A model generated the notes under the pieces. It did no database searches. It saw nothing but the letters and a program-made list of their open reading frames with translations, and had not been told where the DNA came from. A stretch of 41,780 nucleotides of DNA, taken from positions 1 through 41,780 of the forward strand of contig CAIUUT010000133.1 of assembly GCA_903902445.1 (NCBI GenBank). The letters are read 5' to 3'. A program made the position numbers and the translations under genes. How positions within the stretch are numbered: position 1 is the first letter of the stretch; each line of letters begins with the position of its first letter. Positions 28,406 to 37,364 of the stretch are shown piece by piece. Source of the DNA: an uncultured Candidatus Marinamargulisbacteria bacterium (lineage in GTDB: Bacteria; Margulisbacteria; Riflemargulisbacteria; GWF2-35-9).

Positions 28406-28913
28406 CTATATTTAGTTTATGAATAATTGCTCTAGCAAAAAGCTGCGCACTGGCTGGACCATCTCCTGTGATAAATTGGCCATCCTCTTCCACTTGCTGT
28501 CCAGTGTAATGAACGCCATAGGGTAAGAGCGTTTCTTTATCTCCTACAAAAATTGTCGCTTTTCTATCTTTCAGTAAGCCCGTCTGCGCCACAATTTGAG
28601 GGGCCATACAAATAGCAGCTACTAGCTTGCCCCTTTTGGCGGTATCTAGGATAATCTTGTGCAATTGTTTATCGCCTAAATAGCCATACCCACCTGGCCC
28701 ACCAACAATAACCAAAGCGGATATATCGTCCGTCTTTAACTCGCTCAGGGTATGACTAACCTGAAATGTTCCACCCAGTTTACCCACCGCGGTACCCTTC
28801 TGCGAAGAATAAACGACTACCTGATAGTTTGCTTTTTGGAATTGCTCAAAGGGAATAAAAAACTCTTCATCTCTAAAGCCTTGGAAAGCGATAATTACGG
28901 CTATTATTGACAT
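28401..28913 (-). CDS. DJ-1/PfpI family protein
   Basis: GFRDEEFFIPFEQFQKANYQVVVYS; DISALVIVGGPGGYGYL; nucleophile-elbow Cys in VAAICMAPQIVAQTGLLKDRKAT. Confidence 0.9.
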   Translation of the reverse strand: MSIIAVIIAFQGFRDEEFFIPFEQFQKANYQVVVYSSQKGTAVGKLGGTFQVSHTLSELKTDDISALVIVGGPGGYGYLGDKQLHKIILDTAKRGKLVAAICMAPQIVAQTGLLKDRKATIFVGDKETLLPYGVHYTGQQVEEDGQFITGDGPASAQLFARAIIHKLNIE

Positions 28914-28925
28914 CTTGTACTCCAG

Positions 28926-30011
28926 CTAGCTTGTCTTATTTAGTGCTAAGTATTTTCTATATTTTATTTCTGTACCCAGCTCGATAATTACTATTTTCAT
29001 GACCGATACAAAGGGGACAGCTAACAACATAGCGAAAAGACCACCCAGCGCACCACCCAGCATAATAGCGACCATGACAATCAGCGGATGAAGTTCTACG
29101 CTTTTACCCACTACAACCGGATTAATGAGCAGGTTATCGATAAGCTGGACTATGGTAAAGGTTAAAAAAATTACCAACATAAATTTAGGGTCAAAACCTT
29201 TGTCCATAATAGAAACAAACATCGCAGGAATCATGCCCATGACAGGGCCAAAATAGGGAATCAAATTGGCTAAACCTGCAAACATACCAATAATAAAAAA
29301 ATATTTAACACCAATTAGCCATAGGCCAAAGGAAGATAATATCCCACAGAACAAGGCATCTAAAGCTTGTCCACGAATATAGTTTCCTAGTTGCTTATCC
29401 ATGCGTGACGCCAAATTTCGATACAACTCATAATACTGATTAGGAATTAACTCGTATAATTTTCTCTTAAATAAGGGGCCATCTTTTAGGAGAAAAAAAG
29501 TAATAAAAGGGACTAAAATTAATAGCATTAACATACTCGTCACCATGCTGATGAATAGGGGAATATTTTTAAATATTTGCAGAGCATAATTGTCAGCACT
29601 CTTGGTAAGAAACCCCATTATGTCTATTTCCTTAAGCGGTAGCTGAGGGAATCTACTGTGTAGCTGCACGATGCTGGTGTCAAAGGATTCTTGCAAATAC
29701 TTCATATAAGTAGGTAAGTTTGCCTGTATCGTTCCAATCTCTTTTATTAATATAGGAATAGAAATATATAAGCCTAACCCAATTAAAGAGAAAAAAACAA
29801 TATAAATTAATAGCACTGCCATTATACGACTTAAGCCAAATTTAACTGTAATTTTACCAATGAGCGGGTTTAATAAATAGGCAATGATGATGGCTAGGGC
29901 AAAAGGGAAAAATATGCTCCAGAAAAGATAAATGACATAACCAAGAACACCAAGGAAAAGCAATAATATTGAAATATCTTTAATTAAGGATAGATTCGTT
30001 TTGTTGGTCAT
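28926..30011 (-). CDS. AI-2E family transporter (PerM-like permease)
   Basis: Multiple TM; ANLIPYFGPVMGMIPAM; QLIDNLLINPVVVGKSVELHPLIVMVAIMLGGALGGLFAMLLAVP. ORF track start is 30029 (TTG); ATG 30009-30011 overlaps the upstream TGA (ATGA). Confidence 0.93.
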   Translation of the reverse strand: MTNKTNLSLIKDISILLLFLGVLGYVIYLFWSIFFPFALAIIIAYLLNPLIGKITVKFGLSRIMAVLLIYIVFFSLIGLGLYISIPILIKEIGTIQANLPTYMKYLQESFDTSIVQLHSRFPQLPLKEIDIMGFLTKSADNYALQIFKNIPLFISMVTSMLMLLILVPFITFFLLKDGPLFKRKLYELIPNQYYELYRNLASRMDKQLGNYIRGQALDALFCGILSSFGLWLIGVKYFFIIGMFAGLANLIPYFGPVMGMIPAMFVSIMDKGFDPKFMLVIFLTFTIVQLIDNLLINPVVVGKSVELHPLIVMVAIMLGGALGGLFAMLLAVPFVSVMKIVIIELGTEIKYRKYLALNKTS

Positions 30012-30508
30012 GTTGATTTCTTTTCCCAAAGGCTTATTTGCTCATTTGTTTTACGCAATCTCGCGCTAATTACTCCACCAATGTTCCATAATATTTTACA
30101 AGCAATCTCAGGTTGTTCCTGCATCACTTTTAGTAAATCACCACGAAAAAAAGAAAGCAGCTCTACTTTATCGCTAAAAGCAAGAGCCGACGCAGAACGG
30201 GGGGATTCGTCTAATAGCGCCATCTCGCCAAAGAAATCTCCCTCGATAAGCAAGGCTAAATCTTTGATTTGCTTATTTTCCGTCTCTATTTGAATCTTCA
30301 CATTACCACTCATGACGATGTACATTCCAGCACCTGGCTCCATCTCGCGAAAAATATACTCATTGGTCATAAATTTACGCCTAATCATGTGCTTTTCCAA
30401 CTTCTTAAGCTCTCCATTACTTAAATCGGCAAAAATAGGGACTTTCTTTAAATAGTCTCTAACCTTCAAATTATTTTTCGAGAAAAAATTATTCCATATT
30501 GCGTTCAT
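30008..30508 (-). CDS. Stand-alone cyclic-nucleotide-binding domain protein without an HTH
   Basis: VPIFADLSNGELKKLEKHM...MEPGAGMYIVMSGNVKIQ...GDFFGEMALLDESPRSASALA; too short for a Crp HTH. Confidence 0.88.
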   Translation of the reverse strand: MNAIWNNFFSKNNLKVRDYLKKVPIFADLSNGELKKLEKHMIRRKFMTNEYIFREMEPGAGMYIVMSGNVKIQIETENKQIKDLALLIEGDFFGEMALLDESPRSASALAFSDKVELLSFFRGDLLKVMQEQPEIACKILWNIGGVISARLRKTNEQISLWEKKST

Positions 30509-30570
30509 AACTATAAACTCCTTTTCTAGACCTACTTACTTATACTCTGCCCGAATTGGTTTTAGTGTAT

Positions 30571-31308
30571 CTAAAAACTAATTTCACTTTGATACATATA
30601 GTATATAATAACCAACAAGACAACAATGCCATTTTCAATTATATACCTGCGTTTGTCATATACCAACCTAGCTTTGTCCAAATAATATCGAGCGACAATG
30701 GGTAGTATTCCCAAGAGATGAAACGGGCTAATAAATAGAATAAAAACAAAAACCCTATAGAGCATTGCGGCAATATTGTATTTCAAACCACCAACTTTTT
30801 CACTGACAGTACGGTCATAATAATATAGAACGACTTCCACCGCATAGGAGACATAAATAGCTAAAGAACAAATAAAGGAAAAACGAATAAACAAACGCCA
30901 ATCTTTAATAAAATCGTAGCTGTAGGAAAGGAAAAACAAACTATTTTCACTTACCAAATCTTCGGTAAAATCAAAAGGCAGAAAAAAAATGGTAGCCATG
31001 GCGGCTATATGAAGGAGCTGATCCAAGAAAAAGTAAATAATTTCCTTTTGGATTATATTTCTATTAATAATAATTTTAACTTTATCAATGACTATGTGGC
31101 TTAGGGTAACGGCTAAAAGCCACACCACAAACGTAAATGAGTGTTCATACAGTGGCCGAGTTAACAGAATAGCGCAAAAAAAGAAAATAGCGGAGTGTAA
31201 GACAACCCCCCATATATTCTTTACTTTAAGCTTAAAAATGTAACTAGTCTGTAGAACAAAATCGGATAACGTATGAGCAAAAAGAAGAAGAAAAAAAATA
31301 GATATCAT
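30571..31308 (-). CDS. DUF3307 family membrane protein
   Basis: FAHTLSDFVLQTSYIFKLKVKN and SHIVIDKVKIII, hydrophobic throughout. Confidence 0.7.
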   Translation of the reverse strand: MISIFFLLLFAHTLSDFVLQTSYIFKLKVKNIWGVVLHSAIFFFCAILLTRPLYEHSFTFVVWLLAVTLSHIVIDKVKIIINRNIIQKEIIYFFLDQLLHIAAMATIFFLPFDFTEDLVSENSLFFLSYSYDFIKDWRLFIRFSFICSLAIYVSYAVEVVLYYYDRTVSEKVGGLKYNIAAMLYRVFVFILFISPFHLLGILPIVARYYLDKARLVYDKRRYIIENGIVVLLVIIYYMYQSEISF

Positions 31309-31375
31309 AAGTTCGTCCCTTTCCCATTGTATAATAGATTAGACTAAAGTCAAATAGACTTAGCGATAACCTGAC

Positions 31376-34300
31376 TTAATGATGTTTCTTCCCGTTAACT
31401 TCTACAAAATAATAAACCTTCTGTCCTGTCAAGAGCAAGTGAAGCTCTATTAGGTACGAACCATTTTGCAAAAAGGTATAATTAAAGTAATTTACTTTGT
31501 TTATTGGCTGGCTGGTCTGTTTAAGAAAGAGGATCTGTTCTTCTTGGGCACCAATTTTTTTGACGATTATCTCTAGGGGAACTAGATTCACCAACTCCTT
31601 GGTAGTAATCTTATAATTGAACGTTTGCTCTTCACTTAGGGCTACGATTTGGTTGACGCTATCTTGCAGAATCAAATTAAAGGAATTAGCCGGCTTGGTT
31701 TGCAAAACAAACGTTTTAGATTTCTTTAGCCAAGGAATGTCCACTTTTTCTTTCTTATAGAGGGTTACTTGCTCTAAGGACTCTACATAAGAAGGCGAAA
31801 TAATTATCGGGGCCTTATCTCGCAAATTGACTACTGTACTGAAATTTCTCTTGCTTATTTGAATGCCAATATCGACTGGTTCCTTAGAGCTATTAACTAA
31901 CTCAACCTCATAGGGTTGCCCCTTGGTATAAAGTGTTACTTTTTGAGGAATCGAAGTAAATTCCTTGCCATTGAAAATAATTTTCTGCCGAACAACCTCT
32001 TGCTGAGATGAGCTTTCTATGAGGGGTTGAATCGTTACCGTGGGAGAAGTGATTGACGTTGTCTTCCCGACAGTAACAAAAAGTTGGAACCTTACAATAC
32101 TATCCTTATGGGCTTTTGCATATGCTTGCACTTCGTACTCTCCTGGCTGTGTAGGGGCTAACAGCTTTGCAACAGCCACACCTTGTTCATTGGTGAAAAC
32201 CTCCTGAGGCAAATGAGTCATTTCCTTTTTCTGGTTCACGGAATATATTTGAAAAACCACCGGCAGATTGGCAATGGGTTGAGACTGCGTATCTAAAACC
32301 TTAACGGCTAAATTTTCAGCGAGCTCTTCACCAGAGCCCACCGATTGGCCATCTCCTCCAAATAGCTCAACTTTACTGACTTTAGTGGATATGGATTTAA
32401 CAAAAAAGGATTGATATTCCCATTTATTATTACTCCTATAATACGCCCTAATCTCTCTTATTCCTGGCTCAGAGTCCAGCTCAAAATTGAAACGTGCTAC
32501 CCCCTCATGATTTGAGAGAGTGGGTTTCTCTATGCGTCGCTGTTCCCCTTTGAACCTAAGCGTATAGGACCACTTAACTTGTGCATTAGCAACGGGATTG
32601 TTGTAAGCATCTAATAACTGCACAGCAAAGTCCTTGGCCAGCTTAGAGTTGGCGTTGGCTAATTGATTATCACCGTCCATAATCTTGGCCTTACTGATGA
32701 ACTGAGGTTTGAGCTCAATATTCACGCTAAACTGCGTTTTTTGCGAATCTGAGGCATAGATTTTGGCTGTATAAAGCCCCGACTTTGAGGGAAAATCGAG
32801 ATGGAAGGAGCCCTCCCCACGTCCATTGGCTTGTGTGTCTACGCCAACTTCTGATTTATCGGAGTTGAGCGGATATAAATCTAGACTGACTTTAGCCTTA
32901 CTAATAGGATTACCAAACTTATCTGTAGCTCGGAACGTAAAAACATCTTTGACTCTTTCATCTACCATAAAAACTAACCGTTCCTTCTCGATATCTTTAA
33001 GCGCAATCTTTGCGATTTGTGCGCCTCTCGCTCTTATTGGTAAGAAGCCAAACTTAGTGAATCGGTTATCGGCTACATAAAACCAATATTTCCCCTCCCG
33101 CGCAGGCATTTCTAATTTAGCGTATGCAAAACCATCTTCCTGAATTGTGGCTTGATTAAATCTATTTTTTGATGCTTTCTTTTGAGCATTAATGCCATAA
33201 TAAAAAACACCATATCTTAGTCTATTTTTATACTTGTCGTAGGCGGAAAACTGTAGGTTCTCTACCGTTGCACCAACTGGATAAAGGGCATTGGGCTTAT
33301 TGGCAATTACGATTTCCTCTGGATCCAAAGCCAAAGCATTTATTGTAATATTTTTATTGAGATTATTCCCCAACCTTACATTGTAAATATATGTACCCGC
33401 TGTCTTGCCTAAGACTGGTGAAAAATAGGCATGCCCCTGCTTATTGGTTCTCACGCGCAGAGCCGTAAAATTATTTAGCTGCTGATTGGGGACTCGGATA
33501 CAGTTAATATCGAGGTTTATACTGCCTACTGGCTTACCATTATTATCCGCGACCATAACCTCAATGGGAGGCATAAGCTTACTTTCTACTTTTCCTTGGC
33601 GGGGATAGGAATTGATGTTAAGGGCGGAAATATCTTCAGGAATGACATCGATTTTCACCCAAGTAATAATTGGGGTTTTACCATCTGCGTATTTACCTTT
33701 AAAGTTGATTTCATCTCCTTGGTCACTTACGATAAAGTTATAAGACACCAACCCCTGCTTGTTGGTATTTACCGCAATATTTTGCTGGTAACTTACACCT
33801 TTTCTTATTACCAAGTACTCAAACTCTACCTTGTGGTTACGCAGAACATGACCATACTGATCCTTTAAAACAAAGACTATATTTTCGGGCAAGGGTTGCG
33901 AGGGGAAAACCTTTATCACGGGCTTACTCATTAAATATAGTTGATATTTTTTAGGCTCGGCACAATAAACCTTAAACGCCACCTTAGAACCGGCAGCACT
34001 GGCCACTACATTTTCCAACTTTTTTGCGCTTGATTTTGGAAAAATACTGGCTCTTGCCAGACCGTCAGCATCGGTTTTATCATCTTTTTCATACCAATTT
34101 AGGTTTTCGCTCTTTTCCCAATGAATATCGGCATCTGAAATGGGGTTACCTAGGGAGTCTAAAACCTGAACTTGCAAAGGACTATTTGGTATTTTATTCC
34201 ATTCCACTACTTGGTTGTCTCCTGAAACAATTTGCACCTTAGCTGCTGAACCTGGTACTACCAGTAAGGAATAGCCCGCTTCCAGTTCAGAGAATTTTTC

Positions 34301-36325
34301 GCAACTGGCGACAACACTGTACCCACCCGTCTTTTTCGGAGTATCAAACCTAACCTCTGCTACCCCCTGGGGATTTGACCGAGCAGTCTTTAGTGCTATT
34401 TCTTGTGACTCCTCATCTTGCAAGGAAAACTTTACATTTATATCCGTGGCGGGATTACCCATCTTATCTGAAAGTTTAACCGCAAAACTATACTTAATGG
34501 GCACTCCAATGATTGCTTGCCTTTCTTCCGAACCGACTATTTCCATATTTTCGGCTCGCTTCGACTGACTTTGCAAAGAGTAAGCCACTTGCGCCTGCGA
34601 ATCTTTCAACTTGGCGATAATAAAGAACTTCTTCACATCATCTGCCATACGGTAATCTACTCTTAAGACACCCTGCTCATCGGCAGACAATTGGGCGAAC
34701 TTTAACATATCATTTTTATCGATGGGACGTTCCCATAATTCTATGGGTGCATCGGGCACCCTATTTCCAAAGCGATCCAGTACTTGCAGCACCATAGCAT
34801 CCTTTAACACTTGACCCGCTGGAGCCACTAGATAGGTGTTTTTCTTTAAATTCTTTAGTGCCACAGGTGGTGCAGGGAACGTATTGAACCACATTTTATT
34901 TTTATCCTTATTGCGTATAATCTCTAGCTTATATTTACTTGTTAATTTGCCAAACTTAAGTGAGAGCATAAACCGACCCTGAGCATTTGTTGTTACCAAC
35001 TGAGAGCCCAATATGTGGGAGGCATTCGCCTTATTGCTTGGCACTAGATCAACCGTAAAAACCTCATTGGCCCTTAATTTCCCTAAACCATTGACGCACT
35101 CAAACTCTAAATCTGGAGCCGTGCTGTCTACGAGATAATTTACTGTAGAAAAGAGAGCCTTAACCCTCAGGCTATTCTCCTTGTCCTTTAGCGGCCTCTC
35201 ATAGGCAATATAATGATACTCTTTTTTTATAGCGCTCCACACCTTATTAGGGGCTTTGGGGCATGGCTTATGAATGACCTCGGGAATAGGCTTGGCTGCT
35301 ATTTTGCGGACTACTTTGGGCATTGCCTTAGGAGCTATCTGGGAAGCCGCTTTGGGAGCAACCTTAAGTATTGCATTGGGCGTTACCTTGGGAATTACGT
35401 TGTGCGTTACTTTATGTATTTGTTTGGGTACTTGCTTCAGCACATGTTTGGGTATTTGTTTGGGTACTGCCTTTTTTATATGAACTGGGTGAGGATTAGG
35501 CTTCAGGGCTGTATGAATTTTAGCGTTCAAGGTATGAGTACTGGACTGCACAAAAGTGCCCACTTCCTTCAAGATATTACGCAGCAGTCCATTCAGAAAA
35601 TGCAGTATGTTTCTTAATGCAACTCCTAAATACTTAACTAACGCTAATACACAACGCCCTAAAATAATGAAAAGCTTAGTGACTAACTTACCTAACGTCA
35701 CCACCAGCCAATGGAAAAACTTGTAAATTACCTTTAAGGAGTTAGCCAAAAAGGGAGTTATTTTCTTAGTCAAAACACTAGTAACCGCTAAAGATTGGCT
35801 ACTAAACTTAAGCATTCTCTCAGGAAAAGCCATTTTCTTGTAGGAAATATCTAGGGCTATATTGCTGCTGGTGATTGCATAAGTAGACTCTATTACCCTT
35901 TGCTCATTCATCACTTGTCTATTTTGATTGACGTTAAAAATGGGAGAAGCCACTAATAATTTGGCGGTAATTCCCAAGGTAGTTTTAATATCAGACGTAA
36001 CAGGCGTTAGCACCAAGGTTAAGTCGATGAGCCCTTGCTCTTTATCTATTAAAATAAGATGGGTTGGCTTTGAGGTTGCTAACTTATAGTCATCCAAATA
36101 GTTGGGATCCTTATCTCGATAGACTTCGGGGTTTGTATCGTTGAGTGTTACATCCTGCATGGCAAAAGAAGAACCACTTATAGAAACTACTTTTTGTGAC
36201 AAATCTAAGTTGACGGTTACGTGAAGGGGTTTAGATTGGGAATCAAAGAAAAAATAGATAACAGGAAGCGCCAGCATAATTACTGCATAGGCAATAATCA
36301 TGAACAAAATAGTTTTATTTTTCAT
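31376..36325 (-). CDS. 1649-aa membrane-anchored protein with about ten Ig-like (Big_1/invasin-type) repeats
   Basis: N-terminal TM; recurring D-x-x-G-N-P(V/I) units such as QVLDSLGNPISDADIHWE, RATDKFGNPISKAKVSLDLY, QLLDAYNNPVANAQVKWSY, KVLDTQSQPIANLPVVFQI. Confidence 0.85.
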   Translation of the reverse strand: MKNKTILFMIIAYAVIMLALPVIYFFFDSQSKPLHVTVNLDLSQKVVSISGSSFAMQDVTLNDTNPEVYRDKDPNYLDDYKLATSKPTHLILIDKEQGLIDLTLVLTPVTSDIKTTLGITAKLLVASPIFNVNQNRQVMNEQRVIESTYAITSSNIALDISYKKMAFPERMLKFSSQSLAVTSVLTKKITPFLANSLKVIYKFFHWLVVTLGKLVTKLFIILGRCVLALVKYLGVALRNILHFLNGLLRNILKEVGTFVQSSTHTLNAKIHTALKPNPHPVHIKKAVPKQIPKHVLKQVPKQIHKVTHNVIPKVTPNAILKVAPKAASQIAPKAMPKVVRKIAAKPIPEVIHKPCPKAPNKVWSAIKKEYHYIAYERPLKDKENSLRVKALFSTVNYLVDSTAPDLEFECVNGLGKLRANEVFTVDLVPSNKANASHILGSQLVTTNAQGRFMLSLKFGKLTSKYKLEIIRNKDKNKMWFNTFPAPPVALKNLKKNTYLVAPAGQVLKDAMVLQVLDRFGNRVPDAPIELWERPIDKNDMLKFAQLSADEQGVLRVDYRMADDVKKFFIIAKLKDSQAQVAYSLQSQSKRAENMEIVGSEERQAIIGVPIKYSFAVKLSDKMGNPATDINVKFSLQDEESQEIALKTARSNPQGVAEVRFDTPKKTGGYSVVASCEKFSELEAGYSLLVVPGSAAKVQIVSGDNQVVEWNKIPNSPLQVQVLDSLGNPISDADIHWEKSENLNWYEKDDKTDADGLARASIFPKSSAKKLENVVASAAGSKVAFKVYCAEPKKYQLYLMSKPVIKVFPSQPLPENIVFVLKDQYGHVLRNHKVEFEYLVIRKGVSYQQNIAVNTNKQGLVSYNFIVSDQGDEINFKGKYADGKTPIITWVKIDVIPEDISALNINSYPRQGKVESKLMPPIEVMVADNNGKPVGSINLDINCIRVPNQQLNNFTALRVRTNKQGHAYFSPVLGKTAGTYIYNVRLGNNLNKNITINALALDPEEIVIANKPNALYPVGATVENLQFSAYDKYKNRLRYGVFYYGINAQKKASKNRFNQATIQEDGFAYAKLEMPAREGKYWFYVADNRFTKFGFLPIRARGAQIAKIALKDIEKERLVFMVDERVKDVFTFRATDKFGNPISKAKVSLDLYPLNSDKSEVGVDTQANGRGEGSFHLDFPSKSGLYTAKIYASDSQKTQFSVNIELKPQFISKAKIMDGDNQLANANSKLAKDFAVQLLDAYNNPVANAQVKWSYTLRFKGEQRRIEKPTLSNHEGVARFNFELDSEPGIREIRAYYRSNNKWEYQSFFVKSISTKVSKVELFGGDGQSVGSGEELAENLAVKVLDTQSQPIANLPVVFQIYSVNQKKEMTHLPQEVFTNEQGVAVAKLLAPTQPGEYEVQAYAKAHKDSIVRFQLFVTVGKTTSITSPTVTIQPLIESSSQQEVVRQKIIFNGKEFTSIPQKVTLYTKGQPYEVELVNSSKEPVDIGIQISKRNFSTVVNLRDKAPIIISPSYVESLEQVTLYKKEKVDIPWLKKSKTFVLQTKPANSFNLILQDSVNQIVALSEEQTFNYKITTKELVNLVPLEIIVKKIGAQEEQILFLKQTSQPINKVNYFNYTFLQNGSYLIELHLLLTGQKVYYFVEVNGKKHH
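35240..35470 (-). repeat. 12-bp-period degenerate repeat encoding a Pro/Lys tetrapeptide linker
   Basis: Codons about 286-362: AVPKQIPKHVLKQVPKQIHKVTHNVIPKVTPNAILKVAPKAASQIAPKAMPKVVRKIAAKPIPEVIHKPCPKAPNKV. Confidence 0.75.
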
Positions 36326-36539
36326 ATTTTAACCAATATTCCCCTTGCTTTTGCCCACTCATAAAAATTGTAATACCTGCGAGTAGCTTAAGCAATACTT
36401 TTAGGGATAATAGAGGGGGCAATCGCGATATAAATGCATATCAGCAATGACAGGAACAACTCGAAGGCGATTGCTCTGAGTAATTACAATTTACCTGGCG
36501 CAACAGTCTCAACTTATATGCTAAAATAACCTGTATATA

Positions 36540-37313
36540 ATGAAAAAAATCAAACTTCTCGATTATTTGCTAGAAAAAGAGCTTGTTCACTCCGAAGATG
36601 AAGCCAATAAGCAACTTCTTGCAGGCAATATTTTTAGCCAAAACAAGCGATTCTCTTCTTTGTCTGAAATTGTGACGCCACATGACCAGATAACGCTGCG
36701 TGAAACCAGCAAATATGTAAGTAGAGGCGGCGAGAAACTTGCTTCAGTATTTCCTGAATTTGATATAAGCATTTCAGATAAACTATGTTTAGACTGTGGC
36801 GCATCAACGGGCGGTTTTAGCGACTTCCTTTTGCAGCATGAAGCAAAAAGCATCATAACTGTGGATGTAAATTACGGGATGCTCGCCCACTCTTTACGAG
36901 TTCACCCCAAGGTTATTCCTATTGAAAGAACCAATATTCGAGAGCTAGATGTTACTAAATTGTGTGGACTTCTCGCCCAACATAAAAAGAACAGGGAAAA
37001 TATAACCTTACCGGTAGATATTATCGTGGCCGATTTGTCGTTTATTTCACTACGTTTGATCTTACCCGTAATTCGAGACTTTCTTACCCCTACCGGAGAT
37101 GCCATACTACTATTTAAGCCGCAGTTTGAGGCACCTAAAGATAAAGTGCCATTTGGTGGCATTATTGATTCAGAGGAATTGATTAACAATTTAATTGAAA
37201 ACTTTATTAGTTTCGCAGAAAAATGCGAATACAAATGTGTTAAATATGTACCAAGTAAAGTTAAGGGAACAAAGGGTAATCAGGAATTCTTTTTTCATCT
37301 AAAGCGGACATAG
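36540..37313 (+). CDS. tlyA: TlyA family rRNA methyltransferase (S4 + FtsJ-like)
   Basis: S4 domain LLDYLLEKELVHSEDEANKQLLAGNI; YVSRGGEKLASVFPEF; LDCGASTGGFSDFLLQHEA; DLSFISLRLILP; LFKPQFE. Confidence 0.93.
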   Translation: MKKIKLLDYLLEKELVHSEDEANKQLLAGNIFSQNKRFSSLSEIVTPHDQITLRETSKYVSRGGEKLASVFPEFDISISDKLCLDCGASTGGFSDFLLQHEAKSIITVDVNYGMLAHSLRVHPKVIPIERTNIRELDVTKLCGLLAQHKKNRENITLPVDIIVADLSFISLRLILPVIRDFLTPTGDAILLFKPQFEAPKDKVPFGGIIDSEELINNLIENFISFAEKCEYKCVKYVPSKVKGTKGNQEFFFHLKRT

Positions 37314-37353
37314 AAAAGCCCTCTTCTTCATTTTCATGAAGAAGAGGGCTTTT
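37314..37353. terminator. Bidirectional intrinsic terminator between convergent genes
   Basis: Perfect 17-bp stem AAAAGCCCTCTTCTTCA / TGAAGAAGAGGGCTTTT with a 6-nt loop (TTTTCA); T/A tracts on both sides. Confidence 0.93.
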
Positions 37354-37364
37354 ACTAAAGCGAA

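Noticed and set aside
35213-35617. Plus-strand 134-aa Gly/Tyr/Phe/Leu-rich ORF and the overlapping 69-aa ORF (35274-35483)
   Set aside because: They are antisense to the Pro/Lys-repeat linker of the 1649-aa gene; their repetitive look is the shadow of the 12-bp period.
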